Positions 45,871 to 55,075 of a DNA stretch of 64,000 bases are shown in pieces. The stretch's first letter is position 1. Each line of letters opens with the position of its first letter. Source of the stretch: Rhizobium gallicum bv. gallicum R602sp. GTDB lineage: Bacteria > Pseudomonadota > Alphaproteobacteria > Rhizobiales > Rhizobiaceae. The stretch spans positions 315,501 to 379,500 of the forward strand of contig NZ_CP006877.1 in the NCBI RefSeq assembly GCF_000816845.1, given 5' to 3'. Both the position numbers and the translations under genes were made by a program. Under the pieces are notes generated by a model. It was not told where the DNA came from, did no database searches, and saw nothing but the letters and a program-made list of their open reading frames with translations.

Positions 45871-46968
45871 TCAGGCCCTTGCCGCCAGGGCGTAGCGCGC
45901 AATCTCGATACCCATCGCTTTTTCCACGGGCGGATAAACGGTCGGATCGAGCACGCCTGCGGAAAGCGGTATGATCTCCATCGGCACATGCAGGATGAAG
46001 ACATGCATACCCTCCTTGAGCTGGCCGACGCTGAGCGGCTCACCGTGCGGCGAAAGCGTCGTGATGACCGAGGGAAACGTTGCCATGCGCGCCCCATCGG
46101 CGTCGTCGACAGCCATGTACTCGTTCATCACATGCATCGTCACGGCTCTGGCGCCGGAGCCGACTCCGATCTTGCCGATATCGAAGGCTTCTTTGGTGTA
46201 GACGACGTCCTTCTTGGCAATTACGCCTTCTGCGAGGATGCTGCCGCCGGTTGTCTTGCAGATCGCATCGATGACGGCCGGTCCGCCCTTCTTTTCCGCC
46301 GCAATGATGGCTTCGCCGAGGGCAAGCGCCATCGAGATGCCGCCGAGTGCTGCATGCTTGCGCACGTAGGATGCCCGCACCGGATTGCGGCAGCTGGCAA
46401 TGAAGCCGCCCGACTGGTCGGAGGCAGCGCGGAGGATCGGCGAAATCTTCGCGGTCGCACCCTTCACCACAAGCTCGATGTAGCGGTTGTCCGCGCGGTT
46501 TCCGCCGACCGCCGTCTGGATCATCTGCTCCCGTGAGCCCGCCATGCCGATCGAGCCCATGTCGCCGGTCGGATGTGCTCGGATATCACCGACAGCATCG
46601 ACAACCTTGGTGCCGAGAATTGCCGAGGGCAGCCAGCCGTTCAACGTCGAGGATTTACCGTTCTGCCCGATGATAAGCCCGGAAAGCCGTTCGCCAAGCT
46701 CGTTCTGCAATAGCTGCACGGCCTTCACATAGTCGATGCCTTGCATTTCCCAGGGTGTCGTGGAAGCCGGCGCGCCGATTGCCGCTGCTGTCGCGATCCA
46801 GTCGTCGTCCTTCAATTCATCGACGGAAACGAGCTCCGGCTTGCCGATGCTGACCGCAGCATACCCGAGCATCCTGCCGTGATCGGCCCAGCCGCCGCCG
46901 CCCGCTGCATAGACCGAGCCGCCCTTGACCGCCGCCTCGACGTCTTTCTCAACGAGTATGCGCCCCAT
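45871..46968 (-). CDS. DUF917 protein, probable thiohydantoin desulfurase
   Basis: A 365-residue protein of the DUF917 family, whose Pfam name is S-methyl thiohydantoin desulfurase. Features: MGRILVEKDVEAAVKGGSVY, AAGGGGWADHGRM Gly-rich loop, GQNGKSSTLNGWLPSAILGT, and HPTGDMGSIGMAGSREQMIQ. In the ergothioneine route such an enzyme would remove sulfur from 3-(5-oxo-2-thioxoimidazolidin-4-yl)propionate to give hydantoin-5-propionate and sulfide. It overlaps the M20 hydrolase gene by 20 bases. Family certain, reaction inferred from family name and context. Confidence 0.85.
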   Translation of the reverse strand: MGRILVEKDVEAAVKGGSVYAAGGGGWADHGRMLGYAAVSIGKPELVSVDELKDDDWIATAAAIGAPASTTPWEMQGIDYVKAVQLLQNELGERLSGLIIGQNGKSSTLNGWLPSAILGTKVVDAVGDIRAHPTGDMGSIGMAGSREQMIQTAVGGNRADNRYIELVVKGATAKISPILRAASDQSGGFIASCRNPVRASYVRKHAALGGISMALALGEAIIAAEKKGGPAVIDAICKTTGGSILAEGVIAKKDVVYTKEAFDIGKIGVGSGARAVTMHVMNEYMAVDDADGARMATFPSVITTLSPHGEPLSVGQLKEGMHVFILHVPMEIIPLSAGVLDPTVYPPVEKAMGIEIARYALAARA

Positions 46969-48229
46969 CCTCAGCCTCCCCTACCAGCGTCCTGTCCATC
47001 TCGCGCACAGCCTCGAAAAGCACGGCAGCGCCGAGTGCGATGTCGTCATTTTCTGCCCATTCGTCGGCCGAGTGGCTGCGTCCTTCCCTGCATGGCACGA
47101 AGATCATCGCGGCCGGCGCGACCTTGGCGATCCATGCGGTATCGTGCCCTGCACCGGACGCCATGCGTCGATGTTCGGCACCGACGGTTTCACAGGCATT
47201 TTCCAGCGTCCTCAGCACGCTGGGATCACCGGGCGTCGGATAGTTGTCGGATACGCGACTGGGTGCATTGATCATGACGCCGTGGGCGATCGCAAGCGTG
47301 ATGACATGCGCATCAAGCCACTCGCAGAAGGCTTCCATGTCGCTGCGAATTTCCGCGCGTCCGTCGATGAGCAGAACCACCTTGGAAGGCACGACGTTGG
47401 CCGCATTCGGCTCGATCCGGAATTCGCCGACGGTCGCAGCGAAATGACCCGGCGTCTTCGCAAGCTCCGCTGCCGCATTGCGGATATCGAGCACCAGTTG
47501 CGAGGCCGCCACCAGCGCATCCGCGCGGGCATCCATCGGCGTCGTACCGGCATGGTCCGCCCGGCCCTCGACGCTGACTTCAATCCGGGTGATGCCCGCA
47601 ATCGCCGTCACGATGCCGATATCCTTCTTCTCGTTCTCAAGCACCGGCCCTTGCTCGATATGCAGCTCGAGGAAGCCTTTGAGGTCCGGACGCCGCTGCG
47701 CGAGAAGCGTCGCCGGATCGCCGCCGACACCGGAGATGCCTTTTGCCAGATCGCGGTCGCCGCTCTTACGCGAAAGCCAGGCTTCGGGAAGTTGCCCAGT
47801 CATGCCGCGGCTGCCGACGCATGAAACGCCGAAGATGCTCACCTCTTCTGCGAGGAAATCGACGATTTCCAGGTCATGCTCCAGTGTGATCGCCTGGTCC
47901 TTGAGCGCGCGCGCGACTTCCAGCGCCGAGATCACACCGGCGATACCATCAAAGCGTCCGCCGTCCGGCACCGTATCGGAATGCGAGCCGACCATAATCG
48001 TGCCAAGACCTGGGTTCGTCCCTGCACTGCGTCCGATCAGATTGCCGGCGGCATCGATCCGCGTTTCCAGCCCGGCCGCCTTCATACGTGCTTCGATATA
48101 GGCGCGGCCTTCAAGAAAGAGCGGCGAGAAAGCCCGGCGTGTCCATGGATGATCGGGTTCGGTGATCTTCGCCAGCGCAGCGATATCCTCGGCGATGCGA
48201 TCGGCGTTGACGGGCAGGTTGCGGTTCAT
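46949..48229 (-). CDS. M20 N-carbamoyl-amino-acid hydrolase, probable N-carbamoyl-L-glutamate hydrolase
   Basis: A 426-residue dinuclear-metal amidohydrolase of the M20 allantoate amidohydrolase/carbamoylase group. Metal-site motifs: VGSHSDTVPDGGRFDGIAGV (about residue 85), the Glu pair in FLAEEVSIFGVSCV and LHIEQGPVLENEKKDIG. C-terminal ligands follow in RMASGAGHDTAWIAKVAPAA. In this operon its substrate should be N-carbamoyl-L-glutamate, giving glutamate, CO2 and ammonia; family members on allantoate or beta-ureidopropionate are alternatives. ATG 48229 overlaps the amidohydrolase stop by four bases. Confidence 0.85.
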   Translation of the reverse strand: MNRNLPVNADRIAEDIAALAKITEPDHPWTRRAFSPLFLEGRAYIEARMKAAGLETRIDAAGNLIGRSAGTNPGLGTIMVGSHSDTVPDGGRFDGIAGVISALEVARALKDQAITLEHDLEIVDFLAEEVSIFGVSCVGSRGMTGQLPEAWLSRKSGDRDLAKGISGVGGDPATLLAQRRPDLKGFLELHIEQGPVLENEKKDIGIVTAIAGITRIEVSVEGRADHAGTTPMDARADALVAASQLVLDIRNAAAELAKTPGHFAATVGEFRIEPNAANVVPSKVVLLIDGRAEIRSDMEAFCEWLDAHVITLAIAHGVMINAPSRVSDNYPTPGDPSVLRTLENACETVGAEHRRMASGAGHDTAWIAKVAPAAMIFVPCREGRSHSADEWAENDDIALGAAVLFEAVREMDRTLVGEAEDGAHTR

Positions 48230-49608
48230 GCAGCTCCTCCGGAAATGATCTGACGCGGCCAAGGGCGGACGAATTTTCCCGTGCCGGGCTCTGCAAGCAC
48301 CTTCATGCCATCGGTTATCTGGCTGCCGCGCAGATATGCCGCCGAAATCGTCCATGGCAGACGGATGCCGTTATAGGGGCTCCAGCCGACGACATTGTTG
48401 CCGTTCGCGGCAGCATCATAGACGGTTTCGCGCGGTTCTAGCACGACGATGTCGGCATCCTTGCCGGGCGTCAGCGCGCCCTTGATGTGGTCGAGGCGGA
48501 AATGTTTCGCCGGATTTTCCGCCATCAGCTTCGCAGCCCATGTGAGCGGGATGCCTCGTTCGAGCGCTCCCTTGACGAACAACGGCACCATGACCTCGAG
48601 CCCGGGCACCCCGGAGGCATTTGCCAGCATATCCGGATTGGTCTTGCGGTTTTCCGACCAGCTTACATGATCGGTCGAAACCAGCCAGACGTTGCCTTCC
48701 GCCACTTTCCGCCACAGCGTTTCCACCTCGGCCCGCGGCCGGATGGGCGGATTGATCTTTGCTTTGCCGCCGAGGCGCCGCACATCGTTTTCCTCGTCAA
48801 GCGTCAGGTAGTGAATGCAGCATTCGACCGTCGCCTCGAACCCGTCGCGGCGATAGGCGCGCGCGATGTCGTAGCCGCGGCCGAGCGAGCAATGAACAAC
48901 ATGCGCCGGGCAGCCCGTATGGGCCCCGGTCTCGAAGATCGTGTGCATGGCGAGCAGCTCTGTGATCGGCGGACGCGAGAGACCGTGCGCACGCCAGTCC
49001 GTCACGCCGCTTGCCTTGACCTTCTCCATGTAGGTGCGCACTGCCTCGTCGTCTTCGTTGTGCACACCGGCCGTCAGCCCGGTCGGCGTGATCGCCGCAA
49101 AGCATTCGTCGAGAAGGGCGGGCGGGATGCGCGGGAAACGCTTGGGATCGGTCCCGAAGGTCGAGAATTTGAAGGCGGCGACGCCGGCATCCGCCATTTC
49201 GCGGATTCGGGCCGCACCTTCTTGCGGATTGACCGTGCCGTAGAGCGCGAAATCGACGCGCGCCTGAGGGCTCGCGTGATCGATCTTCTTCTTCACCGCG
49301 TCGGCCGAGCAGACGAGATTGCCTTCGTCATAGGGCATGTCGACGATCGTCGTTACGCCGCCAGCCGCCGCCGAACGCGTCGACCAGATGAAGTCCTCCT
49401 GATCCTTCTGGGAGAGCGAATGCACTTGCGCATCGATCGCACCCGGCAGGACCAGCGCCTTGCCGAGCAGATGCCGCTCCCTGGCCGCAGGCGGCACGCC
49501 GATGCCGACCTCGGCGATCTTGCCATTGCGGGCTGCAACATAACCCTCTTGGAGGATGCGCTCCGGCAGCACGACGGTACCCTGCAGAACGAGGTCGAAA
49601 TCAGCCAT
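48226..49608 (-). CDS. Hydantoinase/allantoinase-like cyclic amidohydrolase
   Basis: A 460-residue TIM-barrel amidohydrolase of the allantoinase/dihydroorotase/hydantoinase group. It starts MADFDLVLQGTVVLPERILQ; the first metal motif is GAIDAQVHS, with Gln for the usual first His, as in some relatives. The carboxylated Lys is likely in AAFKFSTFGTDP, and further ligands in AGVHNEDDE, VVHCSLGRG and VSTDHVSW. In this operon it should open hydantoin-5-propionate to N-carbamoyl-glutamate. ATG 49608 has GGAGGAA upstream; an earlier start adds only eight residues. It overlaps the M20 hydrolase gene by four bases. Confidence 0.85.
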   Translation of the reverse strand: MADFDLVLQGTVVLPERILQEGYVAARNGKIAEVGIGVPPAARERHLLGKALVLPGAIDAQVHSLSQKDQEDFIWSTRSAAAGGVTTIVDMPYDEGNLVCSADAVKKKIDHASPQARVDFALYGTVNPQEGAARIREMADAGVAAFKFSTFGTDPKRFPRIPPALLDECFAAITPTGLTAGVHNEDDEAVRTYMEKVKASGVTDWRAHGLSRPPITELLAMHTIFETGAHTGCPAHVVHCSLGRGYDIARAYRRDGFEATVECCIHYLTLDEENDVRRLGGKAKINPPIRPRAEVETLWRKVAEGNVWLVSTDHVSWSENRKTNPDMLANASGVPGLEVMVPLFVKGALERGIPLTWAAKLMAENPAKHFRLDHIKGALTPGKDADIVVLEPRETVYDAAANGNNVVGWSPYNGIRLPWTISAAYLRGSQITDGMKVLAEPGTGKFVRPWPRQIISGGAA

Positions 49609-49635
49609 GCTGTTCCTCCGTATCCGGTTCAAAAG

Positions 49636-51219
49636 TCAGATGACGAGGGCGTCCTGCGTCAGTCTCCGTTCGATGCGCTCGAGCGAGCCGAGCGCGAAGA
49701 AGTCGTCGAATGCGGCGATCGGCACCTGCTCGATCAGCTTCGAAGCGAATTCGTCGGATCCGAGTTCTTCCTCAATCGCTTCAACCTCGGCCGAAAGCGG
49801 CCGGTCTACGGTGTAGAAATCGGCGTGCTTGCGCACGACGTCGTAGATCATGCCCGCAACGCCCTCGGGCCGGTCGCCGAGAATGTCGGCCGCCTGTGCT
49901 GCCAGCAGAGCCTCGAGGGCAGCAAGACGCTTCAGCGCCTGCATTTGCCGCTCGAAGCGCTCTATGACCAGCGGCAGGAAAGCCGCTTCGTCCTCAAGCC
50001 CCGCCGCAACCACCAGCGACTGGGCGGATACCGGGTTGGACATGGAAAGCACGCGTGAAAAGATCTCGCCGGCAAGCTTGATGATCGGGCCGAAACCAGT
50101 TGCGATTCGGCCTGGCGGCACGAGGTTCACCGGTAGGTCGCGCCGCTGTCCGTTGCCGAGCAGGACACAGCGGTTGAAGGCGTTGCGCGCCGCATGCGCC
50201 ATGCACAGTGCCGCCGATTCCAGCAGGATCGTCACGTCGAGGGGCAGCGAACCGCCCGACGTCATCACCCGGCCCTCGACTACAACCGGGTTGTCGTCAG
50301 AGCGGCCGGTGGCAGCAAGGATCTTGTGACCGGTCGATAGCAGGTTCTCGATCACGGCGCCGAAGACCTGCGCGATCATGCGAAGACTGAGCGGATCCTG
50401 CACGTGGGTCGCGACCGGCCATTCCCAGGCGTCCGAGGCATTGCATAGCCACGAGCCGATCAGCGCTTCCCGCGGGGTGCCGACATGGCGCACCGCCCGC
50501 CAGGGGTCGCGGGAAGCGCCAAGCGCGCCGGCCGCCATCATGCCGGTTGCGAGCAGAACGCGGATCGAAGCCGCCGCATTGCGCGTTGCCTCGGCGGCGG
50601 CTGCAAAGCTCACAGCATTGATGCTGAGCGAAGCGAGGCTGTCGCGGGGCGCCATGGTGACCGGTTCCAGCCCCGCTGCCCTGAAGGCATCGGCCGCTTG
50701 CATGCGCTTGCCGCGATAGACGGCCTCGCCGACGCCGGTCAGAACCGCACCGATCTGTCCCATGAGGCCGATATCGGCGCAACCGATCGAGCCCGTGCGC
50801 CGCACGAGCGGGATGAGGTCGGCCCTCAGCAGCCGCAGGTAGGTTTCTATGAGTTCCGGCGTACACCCGACCTGGCCCGTCAGCGCGGTATTGACGCGGA
50901 TGGCCATGGCATTTCGCACGACAGCACTGGAAAATGGTGTGCCGGTGCCGAAGTGATGGGCCCGCACGAGGCCGAGGTTGAAGGTGTCGAGTTCCTCCGC
51001 CGACCATTCGACATCCTTCATCGCGCCGACGCCGGTGGTGGAGCCGTAAACGGGAATGCCAGCCTGGATCGCTTCTTCGACGACGGAACGTGCGATCTCC
51101 ACGCGTGCCATGCCTGTCGCCGAAGCAGAAAGCGCCACCCTGCCGGAGCCTATCCTCACCATCTCGGCAAAGCCGAATGGTTGGCCGGAAAGTTCGATGC
51201 CGGGGCGTTCATGCTTCAT
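49636..51219 (-). CDS. HAL-fold lyase without MIO motif, probable ergothionase
   Basis: A 527-residue protein of the histidine/phenylalanine ammonia-lyase fold. It keeps Tyr58 in YGSTTGVGAMKDV (the general base position) and HVQDPLSLRMIAQVFGAVIE, but where ammonia-lyases have the MIO-forming Ala-Ser-Gly it reads GSIGCADIGLMGQI: Cys147-Ala148-Asp149. MIO cannot form. That is what I recall for ergothionase, which eliminates trimethylamine from ergothioneine to give thiourocanate and needs no MIO. AAGGAG precedes ATG 51219. It is the first gene of a six-gene minus-strand operon. Plain HutH is excluded; other MIO-less lyases cannot be excluded. Confidence 0.85.
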   Translation of the reverse strand: MKHERPGIELSGQPFGFAEMVRIGSGRVALSASATGMARVEIARSVVEEAIQAGIPVYGSTTGVGAMKDVEWSAEELDTFNLGLVRAHHFGTGTPFSSAVVRNAMAIRVNTALTGQVGCTPELIETYLRLLRADLIPLVRRTGSIGCADIGLMGQIGAVLTGVGEAVYRGKRMQAADAFRAAGLEPVTMAPRDSLASLSINAVSFAAAAEATRNAAASIRVLLATGMMAAGALGASRDPWRAVRHVGTPREALIGSWLCNASDAWEWPVATHVQDPLSLRMIAQVFGAVIENLLSTGHKILAATGRSDDNPVVVEGRVMTSGGSLPLDVTILLESAALCMAHAARNAFNRCVLLGNGQRRDLPVNLVPPGRIATGFGPIIKLAGEIFSRVLSMSNPVSAQSLVVAAGLEDEAAFLPLVIERFERQMQALKRLAALEALLAAQAADILGDRPEGVAGMIYDVVRKHADFYTVDRPLSAEVEAIEEELGSDEFASKLIEQVPIAAFDDFFALGSLERIERRLTQDALVI

Positions 51220-51314
51220 CTGCAGGTCTCCTTGGATGCGAGACTAAGCGAGCACTGCGCATTATGAGATATCCCAAATGCCGAACACAGCATGTAATTG
51301 TTTGGGTCTGAGCC

Positions 51315-52889
51315 TCAGCTCAACATCCAGGCTATATAGAGAAGCGTCAACGCGATAATCCAGAGCGCCAGGCGGCCGGACCGGCTGTAGCGGGCCTCGG
51401 ATTTGCCGATCGCGTCTGCCGTTTCGGCGTCAAAGCGCAGTCCATGCTCGCTCATATGCAGCAGCTGATGATGGAATTTCTCGGTCTGGGCAGCGATTTC
51501 CGGAACGGCTTCCGCAAGCTTCACGGCAGCCTTCAGTCCATCTTTGAGATCGGTGACGACCCGCTTCGGACCGAGATTGTTGCGGATCCAGTCGCCGACG
51601 ACGGGCTCCGATGCCTTCCACATGTTGAAACGCGGGTTCAGCATGCGCGATACGCCTTCGACGACCACCATGGTCTTTTGCAGCATGACCAGTTCGGGCC
51701 GGGTCTGCATGTCGAAAAGTTCAGTCACCTCGAAGAGCAGCGTCAACAGCTTGCCCATCGAGATCGTTTCAGCAGGCTGGCCGTGGATCGGCTCGCCGAT
51801 CGCCCGGATTGCCTGCGCGAAGCTTTCAACATTGTGATGGCCCGGCACATAGCCTGCTTCGAAATGGACCTCGGCAACACGCACATAGTCGCGCGTAATG
51901 AAACCATAAAGGATCTCGGCGAGGAAGCGCCGTTCCTTCTTTCCGAGCCGGCCGACGATTCCCATGTCGACGGCGACGATCATGCCGCCTGAATCGACGA
52001 AGAGATTGCCGGGATGCATGTCGGCATGGAAGAAGCCGTCGCGCAGCGTGTGGCGCAGGAACGATTGGATGAGGACATCGGCAAGCGTGTTGAGATTGTG
52101 CCCGGCAGCGCGCAACCCCTCGACATCGGACATCTTGACGCCGTCGATCCACTCCATGGTGATGACGTCGCGGCCGGTGCGTTCCCAATCCACCTTCGGA
52201 ACGCGAAAGCCTGGATCCTGTCCCGTGTTTTCGGCGATCTCCGAAAGTGCAGCCGCCTCAAGCCGGAGGTCCATTTCGACTTTGGTCGACTGCTCGAGCG
52301 TTTTCGTTACTTCGACCGGCCTCAGCCGCCGGCTCGAGGGCATGAAGCGCTCCTGCATACCGGCGACGAGATACATTGCCTCGATGTCATGGGCGAAACG
52401 CTGCCGTACGCCGGGGCGCACCACCTTGACGGCGACCTTCCTGCGACCATTTGGGGTATTCACCTCTGCAGGATGCACCTGCGCGATAGAGGCTGCGGCA
52501 ATCGGATCGTCGAAAGTCGCATAAAGCTCTTCCATCGGGCGACCGAGTGAGCCTTCGATACTCGCCTTTGCCGCCGCAATCGGGAAGAAGGCCATCCGGT
52601 CCTGAAGCTGCGAAAGGTCGTCGGCGAATTCGACGCCGACGACGTCCGGCCTGGTCGCTAGAAACTGACCGATCTTCACATAGGAAGGTCCGAGCCGCTC
52701 GACTGCCTGGGCCAGCCGATCGCTGCGTTTCTTGGCTTTTGCGCGGCTGCGCGCAAGCAGGCCGACAAAGGATTTGGCAAGGCTCACGGCAGGCGGCAAG
52801 CCTTCCGAAGGCAGCGCCGAAACAACGCCCTCGCGCACCAAAATCCAGCCGACCCGCACGAGCCGAAAATATGCTCCGAAAGCACTCAT
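51315..52889 (-). CDS. ubiB: UbiB protein kinase-like ubiquinone factor
   Basis: A 524-residue ADCK/ABC1-family atypical kinase-like protein needed for ubiquinone synthesis. The N-terminal KxGQ extension reads GPSYVKIGQFLATRPDVVGV; the nucleotide site includes IAAASIAQVHPAEVNT and VAVKVVRPGVRQRF; the catalytic HxD-like segment is FFHADMHPGNLFVDSGG and DMGIVGRLGKKERR. The C-terminus has two hydrophobic helices (LALWIIALTLLYIAWML). It is immediately downstream of ubiE (5-bp gap). Confidence 0.95.
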   Translation of the reverse strand: MSAFGAYFRLVRVGWILVREGVVSALPSEGLPPAVSLAKSFVGLLARSRAKAKKRSDRLAQAVERLGPSYVKIGQFLATRPDVVGVEFADDLSQLQDRMAFFPIAAAKASIEGSLGRPMEELYATFDDPIAAASIAQVHPAEVNTPNGRRKVAVKVVRPGVRQRFAHDIEAMYLVAGMQERFMPSSRRLRPVEVTKTLEQSTKVEMDLRLEAAALSEIAENTGQDPGFRVPKVDWERTGRDVITMEWIDGVKMSDVEGLRAAGHNLNTLADVLIQSFLRHTLRDGFFHADMHPGNLFVDSGGMIVAVDMGIVGRLGKKERRFLAEILYGFITRDYVRVAEVHFEAGYVPGHHNVESFAQAIRAIGEPIHGQPAETISMGKLLTLLFEVTELFDMQTRPELVMLQKTMVVVEGVSRMLNPRFNMWKASEPVVGDWIRNNLGPKRVVTDLKDGLKAAVKLAEAVPEIAAQTEKFHHQLLHMSEHGLRFDAETADAIGKSEARYSRSGRLALWIIALTLLYIAWMLS

Positions 52890-52894
52890 TTAGA

Positions 52895-53671
52895 TCAAAG
52901 CTTCCAGCCCGAGTGCAGGGCCGCGATGCCGCCGGTGTAGCTGGTGTAGGTCACGCGCGAAAAGCCGGCCTTACGGATCATTTCCGCGAAATTCTCCTGG
53001 TTCGGGAACTTGCGGATGGATTCGACAAGATACTGATAGGGCTCGCCGTCGCCGGTTATCGCCTTGCCGAACCTGGGAATGGCATTGAAGGACCAGGCCT
53101 CGTAAACCTTGTCCAGAAGCGGCATGTCCACTTCCGAAAATTCCAGCACGAGCAGCCGGCCGCCGCGCTTGAGCACGCGATAAGCTTGCGAGAGCGCCAC
53201 GTCGATGTGCGGCACATTGCGGATGCCGAAGGCGATCGTATAGGCATCGAAGGTGCCGGCCTCAAAGGGCAGGTCCTCGGCATTGGCCTCGATGAAGGTG
53301 AGATTGTCGGAGAGTCTCTTCTTGTCCGCCCGCTCGGCGCCGACGCCGAGCATGGAGCCGTTGATGTCGAGCACGGTCGCATGCGCCATGCGGTTGGATG
53401 CTTCGACGATACGGAAGGCAATATCGCCCGTGCCCCCCGCAACATCCAGCACCTTGTAGCCCGGTTCCTTGCGCGGATTAAGCGCCGCGACCATCGCATC
53501 CTTCCAGGCGCGGTGCATGCCCATCGACATCACATCGTTCATGATATCGTAGCGTCTGGCGACCTTGTGGAAGACGTCGTTGACGAGACCCTGCTTCTCG
53601 CCACTCGGCACCTCGCGGAAGCCGTAGGATGTTTCCATGCCGCCATTGGCGGAAGTACGGCTTTGTGACAT
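52895..53671 (-). CDS. ubiE: Ubiquinone/menaquinone C-methyltransferase
   Basis: A 258-residue class I methyltransferase that adds the C-methyl group in ubiquinone synthesis. It begins with a short variable tail and then [20 protein letters not shown] and [20 protein letters not shown]. The SAM loop is [17 protein letters not shown] and the family motif [20 protein letters not shown]. It leads a ubiE-ubiB operon on the minus strand and is divergent from mutM. Confidence 0.95.
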   Translation of the reverse strand: MSQSRTSANGGMETSYGFREVPSGEKQGLVNDVFHKVARRYDIMNDVMSMGMHRAWKDAMVAALNPRKEPGYKVLDVAGGTGDIAFRIVEASNRMAHATVLDINGSMLGVGAERADKKRLSDNLTFIEANAEDLPFEAGTFDAYTIAFGIRNVPHIDVALSQAYRVLKRGGRLLVLEFSEVDMPLLDKVYEAWSFNAIPRFGKAITGDGEPYQYLVESIRKFPNQENFAEMIRKAGFSRVTYTSYTGGIAALHSGWKL

Positions 53672-53822
53672 CGGACTACTCCGTTACTCGAAATCGGTAC
53701 GGCGACCATAGCGAAAGGCCGCTTGAGACGCTATCTGTGCAGGCGGGTAATACCCGCGGCCTACTGGCGCTATAACCCACATCGTCCGCAGTTGAAACAC
53801 GTTTAAATACAGATGGGTTAAG

Positions 53823-54713
53823 ATGCCGGAATTGCCAGAAGTCGAAACGGTGAAGCGTGGTCTTTCGCCCGCCATGGAGGGCGCGCGCATCGAGCGGCTG
53901 GAGCTTCGCCGCGGCGATCTGCGCTTTCCCTTTCCGGAAAATTTCGAAGACGAGGTTTCGGGCCGCACCATTATCGGGCTTGGCCGCCGCGCCAAATACC
54001 TGCTGATCGACCTCGACAGCGGCAAGACCATCATTTCCCATCTCGGCATGTCCGGCTCCTTCCGCATCGAGCAGGGGCCAGTCAGCCAAACGCCAGGCGA
54101 TTTTCGCTACAAGCGGTCGAAGGACGAGAAGCATGACCATGCGATCTTCCATCTGGAAGGCCAAGGTGGTGAGCGCCGCGTCATATATAATGATCCACGC
54201 CGCTTCGGATTCATGGATATCGCCGATCGCTCAGAGCTTCAGAACAATGCTTTCCTTTTCGGCCTCGGGCCGGAGCCGACCGGCAACGAACTGAGTGCCG
54301 CCTATCTGGCAGACCGCTTTGCGGGAAAGGCACAGCCCCTGAAGGGCGCCCTTCTCGACCAGAAAAACGTTGCTGGTCTCGGCAATATATATGTGTGCGA
54401 GGCGCTCTGGCGCGCGCACCTGATGCCGGTACGCGCTGCGAAAACCCTGGTCACCAAAACCGGAAAGCCGAAGGAGCAGCTTAGTCTTCTCGTCGCGTCT
54501 ATCCGCAGCGTCATCGCCGATGCGATCAAGGCCGGTGGCTCGTCACTTCGCGACCATATCCAGACCGATGGCTCGCTCGGCTATTTCCAGCATTCCTTCT
54601 CGGTCTATGACCGCGAAAGTCTGCCTTGCCGCACACCGGGCTGCGGCGGTACGGTCTCGCGCATCGTACAGGCAGGACGTTCCACCTTCTATTGCCCGGA
54701 CTGCCAGAAATAG
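53823..54713 (+). CDS. mutM: Formamidopyrimidine-DNA glycosylase
   Basis: A 296-residue bifunctional DNA glycosylase/AP lyase that removes 8-oxoguanine. It starts [20 protein letters not shown], with catalytic Pro2 and Glu3, has the helix-two-turn-helix region [20 protein letters not shown], and ends in the zinc finger [20 protein letters not shown], then FYCPDCQ. The lesion-capping loop is normal. It is divergent from ubiE, the order usual in Rhizobiales. Confidence 0.97.
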   Translation: MPELPEVETVKRGLSPAMEGARIERLELRRGDLRFPFPENFEDEVSGRTIIGLGRRAKYLLIDLDSGKTIISHLGMSGSFRIEQGPVSQTPGDFRYKRSKDEKHDHAIFHLEGQGGERRVIYNDPRRFGFMDIADRSELQNNAFLFGLGPEPTGNELSAAYLADRFAGKAQPLKGALLDQKNVAGLGNIYVCEALWRAHLMPVRAAKTLVTKTGKPKEQLSLLVASIRSVIADAIKAGGSSLRDHIQTDGSLGYFQHSFSVYDRESLPCRTPGCGGTVSRIVQAGRSTFYCPDCQK

Positions 54714-54852
54714 GGAGGCGGCATGAAAGAGGCCGCGCCCGCTGAGAGAACGGATTACTGAGATGCAGTCGATGATCGAGGGACAGTCACGCTTCCAGCC
54801 TTTCGGCTTATCCTATTGGGGTTTCGAAGATCTCAATAAGGGAGTTGGAAGC

Positions 54853-55075
54853 ATGGCTGCCTCTTATGAATACCATATCGGGGTCGACTACCACAAATCC
54901 TACAGCCACCTTGTGGTCCAGGACAGTAGCAGTAAGACGCTGCGCTCCGGTCGGGTGAAGAACGATCGCCAGTCGCTCGGCGGGTCTCTCGAACGCTACC
55001 GCGAGAACTCGCATGCGGTTGTCGAGGCGACCCGCAAAGCACTATGGAAGGCGCGTCGACGACATCCCGGTTGTC
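54853..55075 (+). mobile_element. IS110-family transposase remnant
   Basis: The frame beginning at ATG 54853 reads MAASYEYHIGVDYHKSYSHL and later HAVVEATRKAL, the N-terminal DEDD-type nuclease domain of IS110-family transposases (catalytic Asp in GVDYHKS, Glu in VVEATR). After VVEATR the frame shifts: another frame gives YGRRVDDIPVVL, like the next part of the enzyme, then stops. The rest of the transposase is missing. The surroundings, about 54714-54852 and 55076-55340, hold no gene; they contain short inverted repeats and are probably IS debris. It sits between mutM and an enoyl-CoA hydratase. Confidence 0.8.

Noticed and set aside
43847..51219. Histidine utilisation (hut) operon
   Set aside because: The lyase lacks the MIO motif, no hutI or hutG is present, and a DUF917 protein plus hydantoin-type hydrolases fit the ergothioneine route better.
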